Source: CALEAR01 sp035301485
GTDB lineage: Bacteria; Pseudomonadota; Gammaproteobacteria; Pseudomonadales; Alcanivoracaceae
Direction of reading: 5' to 3'
Length of the DNA stretch: 64,000 nucleotides
Assembly: GCA_035301485.1 (NCBI GenBank)
Contig: DATGUF010000023.1
Span: forward strand, 12,464 to 76,463
Shown here: piece by piece, positions 1-8,755 of the stretch
Position numbering within the stretch: the first letter of the stretch is position 1
Layout: each line of letters opens with the position of its first letter
Made by a program: the position numbers and the translations under genes
Notes under the pieces: model-generated
Database searches by the model: none
Seen by the model: the letters and a program-made list of their open reading frames with translations, nothing else
What the model was told of the DNA's origin: nothing

Positions 1-311
1 ATAATGACCCATTTTACGGCTTTAGCTTCAGTTGGATCTTTTCTGCCTATCAGCGCCAATACTTTGTTGGCTAGAGCATTAGCCACCCCAGATTTACCGA
101 TAGCCACCGCAAAGGCTCCTAGCAATGCATAAGAAAGCGCCACGGTGGCGCCGCCGCCCAGGCCCTTGTTAAAGGCTTCGAGTGTGGCTTCAACCCCTAA
201 CTCTGCTACTAAGCCGCCGCTGATAGCACCTACTATCAACGCCACCACCACGTGCACACGGCACAAGCTCAGCACTAACATTATGGCCACAGCCAACACT
301 ACTGCATTCAC
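1..311 (-). CDS. Na+/H+ antiporter-family membrane protein, N-terminal part (3' end outside window)
   Basis: The minus-strand frame from GTG at 311 to the window edge encodes about 103 residues and is open throughout. It begins MNAVVLAVAIMLVLSLCRVH and continues with a glycine-rich stretch (GLGGGATVALSYALLGAFAVAIGKSG) typical of the NhaC-like/YuiF 'Na+/H+ antiporter family' proteins. At least two hydrophobic segments are visible. GTG was chosen because family members start with MNAVV and because a GGGGA ribosome-binding site lies six bases upstream; the same frame meets a stop only 20 codons further upstream. The substrate is unknown: sodium/proton exchange is the family label, and some members import amino acids. 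It is divergent from lysO. The rest of the gene lies outside the window. Confidence 0.75.
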   Translation of the reverse strand, partial: MNAVVLAVAIMLVLSLCRVHVVVALIVGAISGGLVAELGVEATLEAFNKGLGGGATVALSYALLGAFAVAIGKSGVANALANKVLALIGRKDPTEAKAVKWVI

Positions 312-505
312 AGCTTTCCCCAATTCTTTTAAAATAAAGGCGAACTTTGCGGCATGGATGCGCCCATGTCAAAATCTTGCCCTTTACAACCGCAGTGGGC
401 GCTTACTTAGCCTTCACCTACTTACATTTATTCACGTAACCCCTCACAATGCAGCCGCACTTTATTCTGCATGCTGTACTCATCCTTCAACCCCATAGGT
501 GCTTC

Positions 506-1426
506 GTGTTGTTAGCTCTCAGTAACTTATTGGCAGCGCTCTTTCCTATCTTTCTTACTTTTGCTCTTGGGTTTTTACTAGGCAAAAAAATGAATGCTGC
601 ACAGGTGCGCTTCGCTAGTTACGGCATCACCCCTGTTATGTGGGGCATTTTGTGGGTGATTGGGGTGAAGTCGGGCGAGGTACTGAGCCACTTCGCACAA
701 GGAGTAGCGGTACTCAAAACAGCCGCAGTGTATGCAGGAAGCACAAGTGCTGCAGTGTTTTTTTCTCTGTGGGCATTGAACAAACCACAACAACCAAGCG
801 CCACTACATCTGTTTGGGCTGCTTTATGGCCACCGCTTAAAGAGTGTTTAATTGCTTTTGGTTTAGTGGCCCTAGGCGTATTTTGCCATCGCTTTGGTTG
901 GCAGCACACCGGCTTCGGCGCCATGTTATTGGATGTGAGTTACTGGCTTTATGCGCTCTTAATTTTAATTGGCATGGAACTGGCCAAAGTGCACATTAAC
1001 CGTTCATGGTTATCGCCACGCGTGTTACTCATCCCGCTCACTGTCATCACAGCTTCCCTATTAGCCGGCATGGCCATTAGTGTTGTCACCGGTGAGCGCC
1101 TCGCTACTTCCTTGGCGCTCAGCAGTGGTTTTGGTTGGTTTAGCTTATCGGGTGCTTTAGCTGGCGAGCACCTAGGCGATGCTTACGCTGGTATTGCTTT
1201 GCTTACCGATTTATTTAGAGAACTACTCGGCATTGCCACGGTCTTCTTACTAGGTAATCGCTTTGCAGTAAGTAGTATTGGGGTATGTGGCGCCACAGCA
1301 GCTAGCACCACGTTGCCTTTCGTGCGCAGGGCTTATGCTTATGAGTATGTGCCTATCGCACTCGTGAGTGGCCTTGTACTCACCATTACAGCGCCCTTTT
1401 TTATGCTCATTTTCATGAGCATTTAA
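506..1426 (+). CDS. lysO: LysO-family L-lysine exporter (DUF340)
   Basis: This 306-residue, very hydrophobic protein resembles E. coli LysO (YbjE, 299 residues), an inner-membrane lysine exporter. The family signature is clear in the C-terminal half: SSGFGWFSLSGAL, then TDLFRELLGI, then CGATAASTTLPF, followed by a last hydrophobic helix ending at the stop. I chose GTG 506 because AGGTG lies just upstream and the first membrane helix then starts almost at once. The frame is open back to ATG 449, and TTG 509 is also possible. The 449 version adds about 19 residues with no membrane or family character. It is transcribed away from the cut-off antiporter gene, so the 312-505 gap should hold both promoters. 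Confidence 0.85.
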   Translation: MLLALSNLLAALFPIFLTFALGFLLGKKMNAAQVRFASYGITPVMWGILWVIGVKSGEVLSHFAQGVAVLKTAAVYAGSTSAAVFFSLWALNKPQQPSATTSVWAALWPPLKECLIAFGLVALGVFCHRFGWQHTGFGAMLLDVSYWLYALLILIGMELAKVHINRSWLSPRVLLIPLTVITASLLAGMAISVVTGERLATSLALSSGFGWFSLSGALAGEHLGDAYAGIALLTDLFRELLGIATVFLLGNRFAVSSIGVCGATAASTTLPFVRRAYAYEYVPIALVSGLVLTITAPFFMLIFMSI

Positions 1427-1478
1427 CTCGTGCGGCAAACCGTTACAATATCCCCCCCCTTAAGCATTGGAGTGAACG

Positions 1479-2090
1479 TTGACGTATTTACTGACTGCAC
1501 CCGTGCAGTTTGAAGAAACCATCAAAAAAAGCCGCTTTCTCACTCAAGTAGTGCCTCTTAACAACAGTGCCGAGGCGAACGAGTACATCGCTGCTTTATC
1601 CACCCCAAACGCTAGCCATAACTGTTGGGCCTGGAAAGTAGGCGAGGAATATCGCTTTAACGATGATGGTGAGCCAGGCGGCACCGCGGGGCGGCCCATG
1701 CTTGCCGCCATTGAGCATCATCAATTTGATCAGGTATTAGCCGTGTGTACACGCTGGTACGGAGGCATACAGCTCGGCACAGGTGGGCTAGCACGGGCTT
1801 ATGGAAATGGGGTTAACCAGTGCTTGCAAGATGCGCCTAAAAAGCGCTACGTCGAAAAAGCGCGGCTACAAGGGCACTGCCCTTATAGTGAAATCGCCAC
1901 ACTTCAAGCCCGCTTAGCCGACTTAAAGGCCAGCATCGACAGAGAAACGTTTGGCGCAGAAGGCGCAACGTTTGTTGTTTCTGTATCAGTGGAAAACATT
2001 GAAGCGTGCCAACGCCTGTTGCAGGAGCTCACCAGTGGCGCCGAGCAATTTATGTTGTTGGATGAAACAGAGGGTAGCACTAATGCCTAA
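1479..2090 (+). CDS. yigZ: YigZ/IMPACT family protein (UPF0029)
   Basis: The 203-residue protein carries the IMPACT N-terminal domain: EETIKKSRFLTQV, then ASHNCWAWKVG, then the signature DDGEPGGTAGRPML and RWYGGIQLGTGGLARAYG. The C-terminal part (from about residue 135) matches the short ferredoxin-like domain of YigZ. The start is TTG at 1479, supported by GGAG six bases upstream and by the start of family similarity. Bacterial YigZ has no settled biochemical role; structural work suggests nucleic-acid or translation-factor contacts, and eukaryotic IMPACT regulates Gcn2. It follows lysO by about 50 bases and may be co-transcribed. Confidence 0.88.
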   Translation: MTYLLTAPVQFEETIKKSRFLTQVVPLNNSAEANEYIAALSTPNASHNCWAWKVGEEYRFNDDGEPGGTAGRPMLAAIEHHQFDQVLAVCTRWYGGIQLGTGGLARAYGNGVNQCLQDAPKKRYVEKARLQGHCPYSEIATLQARLADLKASIDRETFGAEGATFVVSVSVENIEACQRLLQELTSGAEQFMLLDETEGSTNA

Positions 2091-2461
2091 AAAACACACA
2101 ACAGTGTCAATATTGCCATGTAACAAGATTGCAACACTGTAAAAATACAAATATTGTAAAAAAATTGTGGCTTAATTTAGTTGTGCACCTTTTAAACTTG
2201 TGTTTTATTGTTGCAACCTTGTATTAGGCCTATATAATTCACCTTTGGGTTACTAATAAAATTAGTGGCTTAGATACACTCCCTTAAGCGCTTAGTTAGC
2301 TTTTACCTGCAACTGGCCTTTTGGTTCCGCCACAAGCTGAACCACCAAGGGAAACAGCAAAAGCCCAATAAAGAACCTTTTTTTACTTCAGAGTTGCTTG
2401 CGCGCGTTTTTTCTTTATCACCAAAGTAGCGGCCGAACTCTAACAACAGGACACATTTGCT
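2091..2461. other. 371-base AT-rich intergenic region upstream of mepM
   Basis: No credible coding frame is present. The first half is A/T rich and holds a 7-base inverted repeat (ACAGTGT 2101-2107, ACACTGT 2134-2140) with a 26-base spacer and no T-run, so it is not a convincing terminator. A good sigma-70 promoter lies at 2211-2238. The transcript would therefore have a leader of about 215 bases before mepM. I could not fold this leader into a riboswitch class I know. Confidence 0.6.
2211..2238 (+). promoter_or_regulatory. Sigma-70-type promoter for mepM
   Basis: TTGCAA (2211-2216) and a perfect TATAAT (2233-2238) are separated by 16 bases. The next gene on the same strand is mepM, more than 200 bases downstream, which gives a long untranslated leader. 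Confidence 0.65.
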
Positions 2462-3841
2462 ATGTCTGATTCACTCGCACAACATAAGTGGCAAAGCTTT
2501 CCTCAAACACACAAATGGATTTTACTCACCTGCTTACTAGCCCTCATAGCTATCGCTACTTACTACAATTTTGAAGAAAGAAAGCACTCACCTGAGCACA
2601 TCGCTCAAACCGATGACTCCACGCTCAACGATACTATCCTGCTAACAGAAAGCCTTCCCCTCTTATCAGAAGCCCTATTAAGCGAAGAAGAAGTTGACGC
2701 CGAAATGGCCACTGATACCGCTGACGAGCTTGATTTTGCTACCAATTTAAAGCCTTTATCACTTGAATACACCGTCGCCGCTGGCGATTCGCTTAGCACT
2801 ATTTTCCAACACTTCCGCTTAGGCAACCACACACTCAGAGCCATCCTAGAGGCAGACGAAGAAATCCTGGCACTAGATAGCTTAAAAGAAGGCACGAAAC
2901 TTGCTCTAACTTTAGATAACAGCAATTTTGGGCAAACCCTCACCAGCATGGAAGTGTTCAAAAACCCCGCTTACAGCATTGTTTACCGACGCGTTGACGA
3001 CGAACACTTTGCCTTCCAAGAAAAAAGAGCAGAAACCTACTGGGAAGAACACGTTTACACTGGCCAAATTAACGGCAGCTTTTTTGTGAGTGCGGCTAAA
3101 ACAGGCCTTAACCCCAAAGAAATTCAAAGCGCCATTGATATCCTGAAAGATAAAATTAATTTTGCCCGTCAAATTCAAGCGGGAGATCGCTTCGAAATTG
3201 TTGTGCTACGTGAAGTAACAGATGTGGAAGAAACCGGTAACGTACGCATTGAAGGCGTTCGCATTCACAATCGAGGCAAAGTGGTGGGCGCTTTCTTGCA
3301 TGATGATGGCCAATACTACAATAAAAATGGCCAAAGCCTTACCTCGCGCGCCTTTAGGCGCTTCCCCACCAACCGTGAATACCGTGTTAGCTCGCACTTT
3401 AATCCCAACAGACGCCACCCTATTACAGGCCGCGTTAGCCCGCATAACGGTACTGATTTCGCCGCTCCTATCGGCACCCCTGTTATTGCCACCGCTGACG
3501 GCGTGGTTAGCCGTGTGCGCAACCACCCCTATGCGGGTATTTATGTAGAAATTGAGCATGCTGGTGGGGCGTTTAAAACCCGTTACTTGCACCTCAGCAG
3601 AGCGCAAGTTAACAAGGGCCAAAGAGTTAAAAGCGGCCAGCAAATCGCTTTATCTGGCAACACCGGCCGCAGCACGGGCCCCCACATTCACTATGAAGTA
3701 CATGTGAACAACAGGCCTGTGAACGCATTGGGTAACAACGTACCCCTAGTAACATCTATTGATAAGAAGTCTTTATCTAAATTCACAAGCAAAGTGGCTG
3801 CTTTAGAAAGCAAAATGGCTCAGCATGCAGAAAGCCTCTAA
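2462..3841 (+). CDS. mepM: Murein DD-endopeptidase MepM-like, M23 family
   Basis: This 459-residue cell-wall hydrolase would cut peptidoglycan cross-links in the periplasm. In order: a short cytoplasmic tail, one membrane anchor (about residues 19-36), an acidic linker, a LysM/OapA-like domain (about 77-130, VAAGDSLSTIF), a Csd3-like middle domain, and a C-terminal M23 peptidase domain. The zinc ligands are visible: H328 and D332 in HNGTD, and H408/H410 in the HIH motif. All are intact, so it should be active, unlike the degenerate EnvC/NlpD type. Length is close to E. coli MepM (440). ATG 2462 follows AACAGGACA. It precedes mltF, another murein enzyme, but a terminator separates them. Confidence 0.9.
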   Translation: MSDSLAQHKWQSFPQTHKWILLTCLLALIAIATYYNFEERKHSPEHIAQTDDSTLNDTILLTESLPLLSEALLSEEEVDAEMATDTADELDFATNLKPLSLEYTVAAGDSLSTIFQHFRLGNHTLRAILEADEEILALDSLKEGTKLALTLDNSNFGQTLTSMEVFKNPAYSIVYRRVDDEHFAFQEKRAETYWEEHVYTGQINGSFFVSAAKTGLNPKEIQSAIDILKDKINFARQIQAGDRFEIVVLREVTDVEETGNVRIEGVRIHNRGKVVGAFLHDDGQYYNKNGQSLTSRAFRRFPTNREYRVSSHFNPNRRHPITGRVSPHNGTDFAAPIGTPVIATADGVVSRVRNHPYAGIYVEIEHAGGAFKTRYLHLSRAQVNKGQRVKSGQQIALSGNTGRSTGPHIHYEVHVNNRPVNALGNNVPLVTSIDKKSLSKFTSKVAALESKMAQHAESL

Positions 3842-3858
3842 CGTGCTATAGGTATATC

Positions 3859-3886
3859 AAGCGCGCTATTCAGCGCGCTTTTTTTT
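3859..3886 (+). terminator. Intrinsic terminator after mepM
   Basis: An 8-base GC-rich stem (AAGCGCGC / GCGCGCTT, 3859-3866 and 3873-3880) with a 6-base loop runs into eight consecutive T bases. It lies 18 bases after the mepM stop. Confidence 0.92.
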
Positions 3887-3994
3887 GCGTTTAAGGTTCC
3901 ACCTTGATAGTTCCACTTTTTTTAAAATTTTGTAAACTGTGCAAACAGTTACAAATTATTATTCCTTTTAATATTGGCAATACAGGAGCATGGC

Positions 3995-5416
3995 ATGCGT
4001 TTTATCAGCACATTATTCATGTGCCTTTGGCTGCTGTCCGCCTGCTCTCAGCCAGAAGCCCCGCCCCTAGCGTTTGATCTCGATAGCATCAAACAAGAGG
4101 GCCTTGTTGTGCTCACACGTAATGCGCCCACCACCTACTTCATTAACCGTGATGGTGAAGCAGCAGGTTTTGAACACGACTCTCTCACCGATTTTGCTGC
4201 TAGCCTTGGCGTTCCCATTCAGTTCAAAATTTATGGCACCAGCAAAGCCATACTCGAAGCCCTAGAAACACAACAAGGGCATATTGCAGCAGCAGGCCTA
4301 ATTCATCTAAACAGCTACGAGGAACGTTTTGAAATAGGCCCTGAATACTACGAAGTAGAACAGCAAGTGGTGTGCCACCGCTCGGGCCCAAGGCCCAAAA
4401 CCGTCACTGAGTTGGCCGATGTTTCGCTGCTAGTTAGCAGCGCCTCAAGCTATGATGAACGCCTGCACGAACTAAAAGAAGAGCACCCTAACCTTACCTG
4501 GCAAACAGCGTTATTTTTTGCTCCCGAGCGACTCCTCGAAAAAGTGGTGGAAAAGAAGTTAGATTGCACCATCGTGGATTCTAATATTTTCTCTATTAAT
4601 CGCCGCTACTTCCCCGACTTGGTGGATTCGTTTTCCATCAACGATGCCAAACCTCTCGTTTGGCTCATGCCCAAAGGGGCCACGGAATTAAGAGAAGAGT
4701 TAGAGAAGTGGTACGCACAGGCACGCAAAGAGGCACGCACCACGCTTTATGCAGCACGTTATTTTTCTCATGTGGACTTATTCGACTACGTTGACATTAC
4801 CACGTTCAAAAAACGCATCGATAGCGTTTTACCTCGCTACGAGCAAACTTTCCGCGAGGCCGGTGAAAAATACGGTTTAGACTGGCGCTTACTCGCCGCT
4901 GTGTCTTATCAAGAATCACATTGGAACCCTAACGCGCGCAGCCCAACCGGTGTGCGCGGCATGATGATGCTGACTAACAACACAGCGAGGGAGCTTGGGG
5001 TTACCAACCGCTTGGACCCCACCCAAAGCATCCATGGTGGCGCCCGTTACCTCGCGCAGCTACGCGATCGGCTTCCAGACAGCATTACAGAGCCTGACCG
5101 CACCTGGATCGCATTAGCGGCATATAATGTGGGCCTCGGGCACGTTTATGATGCACGCACGCTCACAAGAAACATGGGGTTGAACCCAGATAGTTGGTTT
5201 GATTTGCGGGCCGTACTACCCAAACTATCGCAACCGCGCTATTACCGTAATTTACGCTACGGTTACGCCCGCGGTGGCGAACCGGTGCACTTTATCCGCC
5301 GCATCCGCAACTACGAAGACATCTTACAAAAACAGCTAGACCAACAAGAAGCAGCTAGGCAACGTCGAGCTGACGAAAACCATAATATTGCAGGCATAAA
5401 AAACCCACCCAACTAG
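3995..5416 (+). CDS. mltF: Membrane-bound lytic murein transglycosylase F
   Basis: The 473-residue lipoprotein has a signal peptide with lipobox LSAC (Cys17), a periplasmic SBP_bac_3-like domain (about 30-265), and a C-terminal SLT/GH23 domain (about 280-420). The GH23 catalytic glutamate is in SYQESHWNP, followed by GVRGMMMLT and the AAYNVG motif. This two-domain order is diagnostic for MltF, which cleaves the MurNAc-GlcNAc bond to 1,6-anhydro products at the outer membrane. ATG 3995 follows AGGAG at a good distance; an in-frame TTG at 3974 would spoil the signal peptide. The last codons form half of a terminator stem that serves metY on the other strand. Confidence 0.93.
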   Translation: MRFISTLFMCLWLLSACSQPEAPPLAFDLDSIKQEGLVVLTRNAPTTYFINRDGEAAGFEHDSLTDFAASLGVPIQFKIYGTSKAILEALETQQGHIAAAGLIHLNSYEERFEIGPEYYEVEQQVVCHRSGPRPKTVTELADVSLLVSSASSYDERLHELKEEHPNLTWQTALFFAPERLLEKVVEKKLDCTIVDSNIFSINRRYFPDLVDSFSINDAKPLVWLMPKGATELREELEKWYAQARKEARTTLYAARYFSHVDLFDYVDITTFKKRIDSVLPRYEQTFREAGEKYGLDWRLLAAVSYQESHWNPNARSPTGVRGMMMLTNNTARELGVTNRLDPTQSIHGGARYLAQLRDRLPDSITEPDRTWIALAAYNVGLGHVYDARTLTRNMGLNPDSWFDLRAVLPKLSQPRYYRNLRYGYARGGEPVHFIRRIRNYEDILQKQLDQQEAARQRRADENHNIAGIKNPPN

Positions 5417-5428
5417 CGTTGGGTGGGT
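5403..5428 (-). terminator. Intrinsic terminator for metY, overlapping the 3' end of mltF
   Basis: A perfect 11-base stem (ACCCACCCAAC 5403-5413, GTTGGGTGGGT 5418-5428) has a 4-base loop that contains the mltF stop codon. On the minus strand the stem is followed by a run of T (5397-5402 is all A on the plus strand), so it is an efficient terminator for leftward metY. On the plus strand no T-run follows. Confidence 0.85.
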
Positions 5429-5452
5429 GATATAGCACTCTTAGCGAGAGAG

Positions 5453-6721
5453 TTATACTTTAGCTAAGGCTTGCTCGAGGTCAGCAATAATATCGTCAAC
5501 ATGCTCGATACCTACAGACAAGCGCACCATATCCTTCGATACACCTGCTCTTTGTAGCTCTTCATCGCTTAGCTGACGGTGGGTGGTGCTTGCAGGGTGG
5601 CTAGCCAAGCTTTTCGCATCACCAATATTCACTAAACGCTTAATCATTTCTAGTGCGTCAATAAAGCGTGTACCGCCTTCAATGCCGCCTTTCACACCAA
5701 AGCTAAACAATGCTGAAGGAGTACCTTTGGTGTACTTTTTCGCTAGCTCATGGTGAGGGCTATCCGGCAAACCTGCATAATTTACCCATTCCACTTTCTC
5801 ATGGCCTTGCAAGTATTCGGCTACGCGCTGGGCGTTCTCTACGTGACGCTCCATACGCAAGGTGAGCGTTTCGATACCTTGTAAGATCAAGAAAGAGTTA
5901 AACGGTGAAATAGCAGCACCCATGTTACGCAACGGCACCACGCGCGCACGGCCAATAAAGGCAGCTTCGCCTAAGGCTTCAGAATAAATTACACCGTGGT
6001 AAGAAGGATCTGGCTCATTAAATTGTGGGAAACGTGGGTTGTCTTTCCACTGGAACTTACCTGAATCCACAATAATACCGCCCAGCGTAGTACCGTGGCC
6101 GCCCATGTACTTAGTAAGGGAGTGGATCACGATATGTGCGCCGAAATCAAAAGGACGGCACAAGATAGGCGTCGCCACTGTGTTATCCACTACTAGCGGC
6201 ACACCGTGCTTATCAGCAAGAGTAGCAAGCGCTTCAAGATCAACGATGTTACCAGCGGGGTTACCGATGGATTCACAGAAAATCGCTTTGGTATTTTCAT
6301 CGATCAATGCCTCTAAGGCAGGAATATCATTCGCATCACCAAAACGTGCTTCAATGCCTTGCTGCGGGAAAGTGTGCGCAAACAAATTATAGGTGCCGCC
6401 ATAAAGCTGGCTCGTTGCTACGATGTTTTCACCCACACGAGCAAGCGTTTGGATTGTAGCTGTAATAGCTGCCTGACCCGAAGCCATAGCCAAGGCACCA
6501 ATACCACCTTCTAACATCGCCACGCGTTCTTCTAACACCGCGGTGGTGGGGTTCATAATGCGCGTATAAATGTTACCGGGCACAGCCAGGTTAAATAAAT
6601 CAGCACCGTGTTGGGTATTATCGAAAGAGTAGCTCGTGGTTTGATAAATAGGCACAGCCACTGCACGTGTTTCTGGATCACCAGAAAAACCGCCGTGAAT
6701 GGCAACTGTTTCTTGTTTCAT
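5453..6721 (-). CDS. metY: O-acetyl-/O-succinylhomoserine sulfhydrylase (homocysteine synthase)
   Basis: This 422-residue PLP enzyme of the Cys/Met metabolism family would make homocysteine from an acylated homoserine and sulfide. It begins ETVAIHGGFSGDPETRAVAVPIYQTTSY, has the long MetY-type insertion relative to MetB/MetC, and places the PLP lysine at K204 in SLTKYMGGHGTT. The substrate acyl group depends on MetX, encoded at 32.6 kb. ATG 6721 follows GGAGATAAC. It is a single-gene unit: its own terminator overlaps mltF, and the CBS gene upstream has a terminator. MetZ (O-succinylhomoserine sulfhydrylase) is the closest alternative, but the length and the CESIGNPAG region favour MetY. Confidence 0.9.
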   Translation of the reverse strand: MKQETVAIHGGFSGDPETRAVAVPIYQTTSYSFDNTQHGADLFNLAVPGNIYTRIMNPTTAVLEERVAMLEGGIGALAMASGQAAITATIQTLARVGENIVATSQLYGGTYNLFAHTFPQQGIEARFGDANDIPALEALIDENTKAIFCESIGNPAGNIVDLEALATLADKHGVPLVVDNTVATPILCRPFDFGAHIVIHSLTKYMGGHGTTLGGIIVDSGKFQWKDNPRFPQFNEPDPSYHGVIYSEALGEAAFIGRARVVPLRNMGAAISPFNSFLILQGIETLTLRMERHVENAQRVAEYLQGHEKVEWVNYAGLPDSPHHELAKKYTKGTPSALFSFGVKGGIEGGTRFIDALEMIKRLVNIGDAKSLASHPASTTHRQLSDEELQRAGVSKDMVRLSVGIEHVDDIIADLEQALAKV

Positions 6722-6869
6722 GTTATCTCCGAATGGGGGGCTCTATAAAGAAGTGGCCTTATCTTAAAGTGAACGCGGTTAAAAGCAAAGCATAAGCCCA
6801 CCACCCTGCTAGAACAAAAAATTATAAACTAACTGTTATTGGCACTAAGAGTTAATGCTAATTAAGACA

Positions 6870-6893
6870 AACGGGAGGCATTCACCTCCCGTT
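6870..6893 (-). terminator. Intrinsic terminator after the CBS-domain gene
   Basis: A 9-base stem (AACGGGAGG 6870-6878, CCTCCCGTT 6885-6893) with a 6-base loop lies 13 bases after the stop of the leftward CBS gene. The T-run is short, so strength is uncertain. Confidence 0.7.
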
Positions 6894-6905
6894 TTACTGT
6901 GACGA

Positions 6906-7307
6906 TCAACCCGCGCGACGGTCGCGCAGAGCAATTAACACTTGGTTACGCACCAAAATGCCGAGTAGCTTTTTATTTTCGTCTACCACAGGGTAAATTT
7001 TTGGTTTCTGCGCCAACATCATCTGTGCCACATCAACAATAGCTGTATCTTCAGTAAGCGTGAGGGGCTCCTTGTGCATCACGTCTTCTACTTTCGGCGA
7101 GCCTTCATCGTGGTAACCCGATACCAGCAAACTCTTTAAGCAATCTTGCTCTGAAACGAACCCCACCACCACTTTATTGGCATCCACTACTGGCAAACCT
7201 AAAAAACGTTGGCGAAGTAACACCTCCACTACGTCAGCCACCGGCATGCCAAGCTGAATCATGGGTGATTGACGGGACATGATAGAACCTACAAGCATAC
7301 GACCCAT
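6906..7307 (-). CDS. Tandem CBS-domain protein
   Basis: The 133-residue protein consists of just two CBS motifs forming one Bateman module: residues about 6-62 (VGSIMSRQSP, LPVVDANKVVVGFVSEQD) and 73-130 (VEDVMHKEPLTL, YPVVDENKKLLGILVRNQV). No enzyme domain is attached. Stand-alone CBS proteins usually bind adenine nucleotides and act as sensors or partners of other enzymes; the ligand and partner here are unknown. ATG 7307 follows TAGGAGG. It lies 41 bases downstream of the peroxiredoxin-glutaredoxin gene on the same strand, so the two may share a transcript. Confidence 0.85.
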   Translation of the reverse strand: MGRMLVGSIMSRQSPMIQLGMPVADVVEVLLRQRFLGLPVVDANKVVVGFVSEQDCLKSLLVSGYHDEGSPKVEDVMHKEPLTLTEDTAIVDVAQMMLAQKPKIYPVVDENKKLLGILVRNQVLIALRDRRAG

Positions 7308-7348
7308 TTACTGCCTCCTAAGCAGGTTTACACCTACTATTATCCTTT

Positions 7349-8092
7349 TTAAACGTTATTGTTCTTAAACCATTGTTCTAAATCGTCAGCGCCTCCAATG
7401 CGCTGGCCTTCAATATACACCTGCGGTGTTGTTGTGGCTCCACTAATGGCCACTAATGTACTGTAGCTTAACCCATCTTGGCCTAGCTCAATTTCTTCGT
7501 AACGGTAACCTTTATCTTTTAATAGCGTTTTGGCACGCGCGCAATGTGGGCACCCTGGTTTGGTTAAAATAGCCACTCGCTGTGGTAACTGTGCGCTAGC
7601 GTTAATGTAGTTCAGCATTGTGTCTGCATCTGATACTTCAAACGGGTCGCCAGGCTTATTAGGCTCCACAAACATCTTTTCAATAACGCCATCTTTAACC
7701 AACATGGCATAGCGCCAACTGCGCTCACCCATGCCGTTTTCCGTCTTATCCACGAGCATACCCATACCACGGCTAAACTCGCCATTCCCATCTGCAACAA
7801 AAGCTACGTTATCAGCATGTTGATCAGCAGCCCACGCCTCCATTACAAAGGCATCATTAACAGATAAGCAATAAATCTTATCTATGCCTTCTTGCGCAAA
7901 AACAGGCGCCAACTCATTAAAACGAGGTAAATGGGTGGAGGAACAGGTGGGAGTGAATGCGCCGGGCAAAGCAAATAAAACTACATTTTTACCGGCAAAT
8001 AAATCTGAGCTACTAACTTCTGCTTTGGTGCCTTTTTCAATCACTGTTACAGTGGCATTTGGAACCGACTGACCTTCTTTTAATTGTGTCAT
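7349..8092 (-). CDS. Peroxiredoxin-glutaredoxin fusion protein (hybrid Prx5)
   Basis: This 247-residue protein fuses a Prx5-type peroxiredoxin (about 1-165; peroxidatic C50 in PGAFTPTCSSTHLP) to a glutaredoxin (about 171-247; CPHC at 181-184, then TTPQVYIEGQRIGG). Characterised homologues in Haemophilus and Chromatium reduce H2O2 and small organic hydroperoxides with glutathione, the glutaredoxin part recycling the peroxidatic cysteine. It is cytoplasmic, with no signal peptide. The start follows AAAGGAG. A glutathione synthetase (gshB) and a glutathione peroxidase are also encoded in this window, which fits a glutathione-based peroxide defence. Confidence 0.93.
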   Translation of the reverse strand: MTQLKEGQSVPNATVTVIEKGTKAEVSSSDLFAGKNVVLFALPGAFTPTCSSTHLPRFNELAPVFAQEGIDKIYCLSVNDAFVMEAWAADQHADNVAFVADGNGEFSRGMGMLVDKTENGMGERSWRYAMLVKDGVIEKMFVEPNKPGDPFEVSDADTMLNYINASAQLPQRVAILTKPGCPHCARAKTLLKDKGYRYEEIELGQDGLSYSTLVAISGATTTPQVYIEGQRIGGADDLEQWFKNNNV

Positions 8093-8298
8093 AAGTAACT
8101 CCTTTTATTATTAAACATTCCTTACTGTAGCGTAATCTAGAGCCTAGTAAAACAAAGCCTTTTATTTACTCTCTTTCTATGCAGCTATTCCCTCTTAACT
8201 CTCTATCTTGTTTCGCGCCTGTGTAAATATTTAAAGCACTTAGGCAAAAACTGCGCTAGGCTCAAAGCTTGTTTAAGGCATGTTCTATGGGGTATCAA

Positions 8299-8721
8299 AT
8301 GAAAGTTATTAAGGAATTTAAAGATTTTGCTGTACGCGGCAATGTAGTGGATATGGCGGTGGGTATCATTATTGGTGGCGCTTTCGGCACCATCGTGTCT
8401 AGCTTAGTCTCAGACATCATTATGCCACCCATTGGGGTACTACTAGGCGGGGTAGATTTCACCGATTTGTTTTTCGTTTTAGGCGAAGGCGAATTCACCA
8501 GCCTAGCTGCTGCAAAAGAAGCTGGTGTTGCCACTATTAACTATGGCTTGTTCATTAACAACGTGATCAGCTTTATCATCGTGGCGTTTGCGGTGTTTAT
8601 GCTGATCCGCGGGATCAACCGCTTGAAACGAGAAGAGGAAGTGGAGGAAAAGGCCGAAGTAAAAGCAACGCCTGAAGACATTGTATTACTGCGTGAAATT
8701 CGTGATAGCTTGAAGAAGTAA
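8299..8721 (+). CDS. mscL: Large-conductance mechanosensitive channel
   Basis: The 140-residue membrane protein matches MscL (E. coli 136 residues). The N-terminal amphipathic helix reads MKVIKEFKDFAVRGNVVDMAVGIIIGGAF, running into TM1 with the hydrophobic gate. A periplasmic loop follows, then TM2 (about 80-103), then the charged C-terminal helix with LLREIRDSLKK. The channel opens on membrane tension to release solutes during hypo-osmotic shock. I chose ATG 8299 because it aligns with the family start and follows GGGG; in-frame ATG 8287 and TTG 8269 give unusual N-terminal extensions. Confidence 0.95.
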   Translation: MKVIKEFKDFAVRGNVVDMAVGIIIGGAFGTIVSSLVSDIIMPPIGVLLGGVDFTDLFFVLGEGEFTSLAAAKEAGVATINYGLFINNVISFIIVAFAVFMLIRGINRLKREEEVEEKAEVKATPEDIVLLREIRDSLKK

Positions 8722-8727
8722 CACTGC

Positions 8728-8755
8728 AGGGCGGCTATTTCGATTTAGCCGCCCT
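8728..8755 (+). terminator. Terminator hairpin after mscL, overlapping the 3' end of the XRE gene
   Basis: A 9-base perfect stem (AGGGCGGCT 8728-8736, AGCCGCCCT 8747-8755) with a 10-base loop lies just after the mscL stop and overlaps the stop codon of the convergent XRE gene. The following bases are only weakly T rich. Confidence 0.65.

Noticed and set aside
145..498. Plus-strand open frame antisense to the cut-off antiporter gene
   Set aside because: It has low-complexity proline/threonine content and no start signal, and lies opposite a frame with clear antiporter similarity.
6722..6869. SAM riboswitch upstream of metY
   Set aside because: No SAM-I, -II or -III core was recognisable; only a possible TATAAT on the minus strand.
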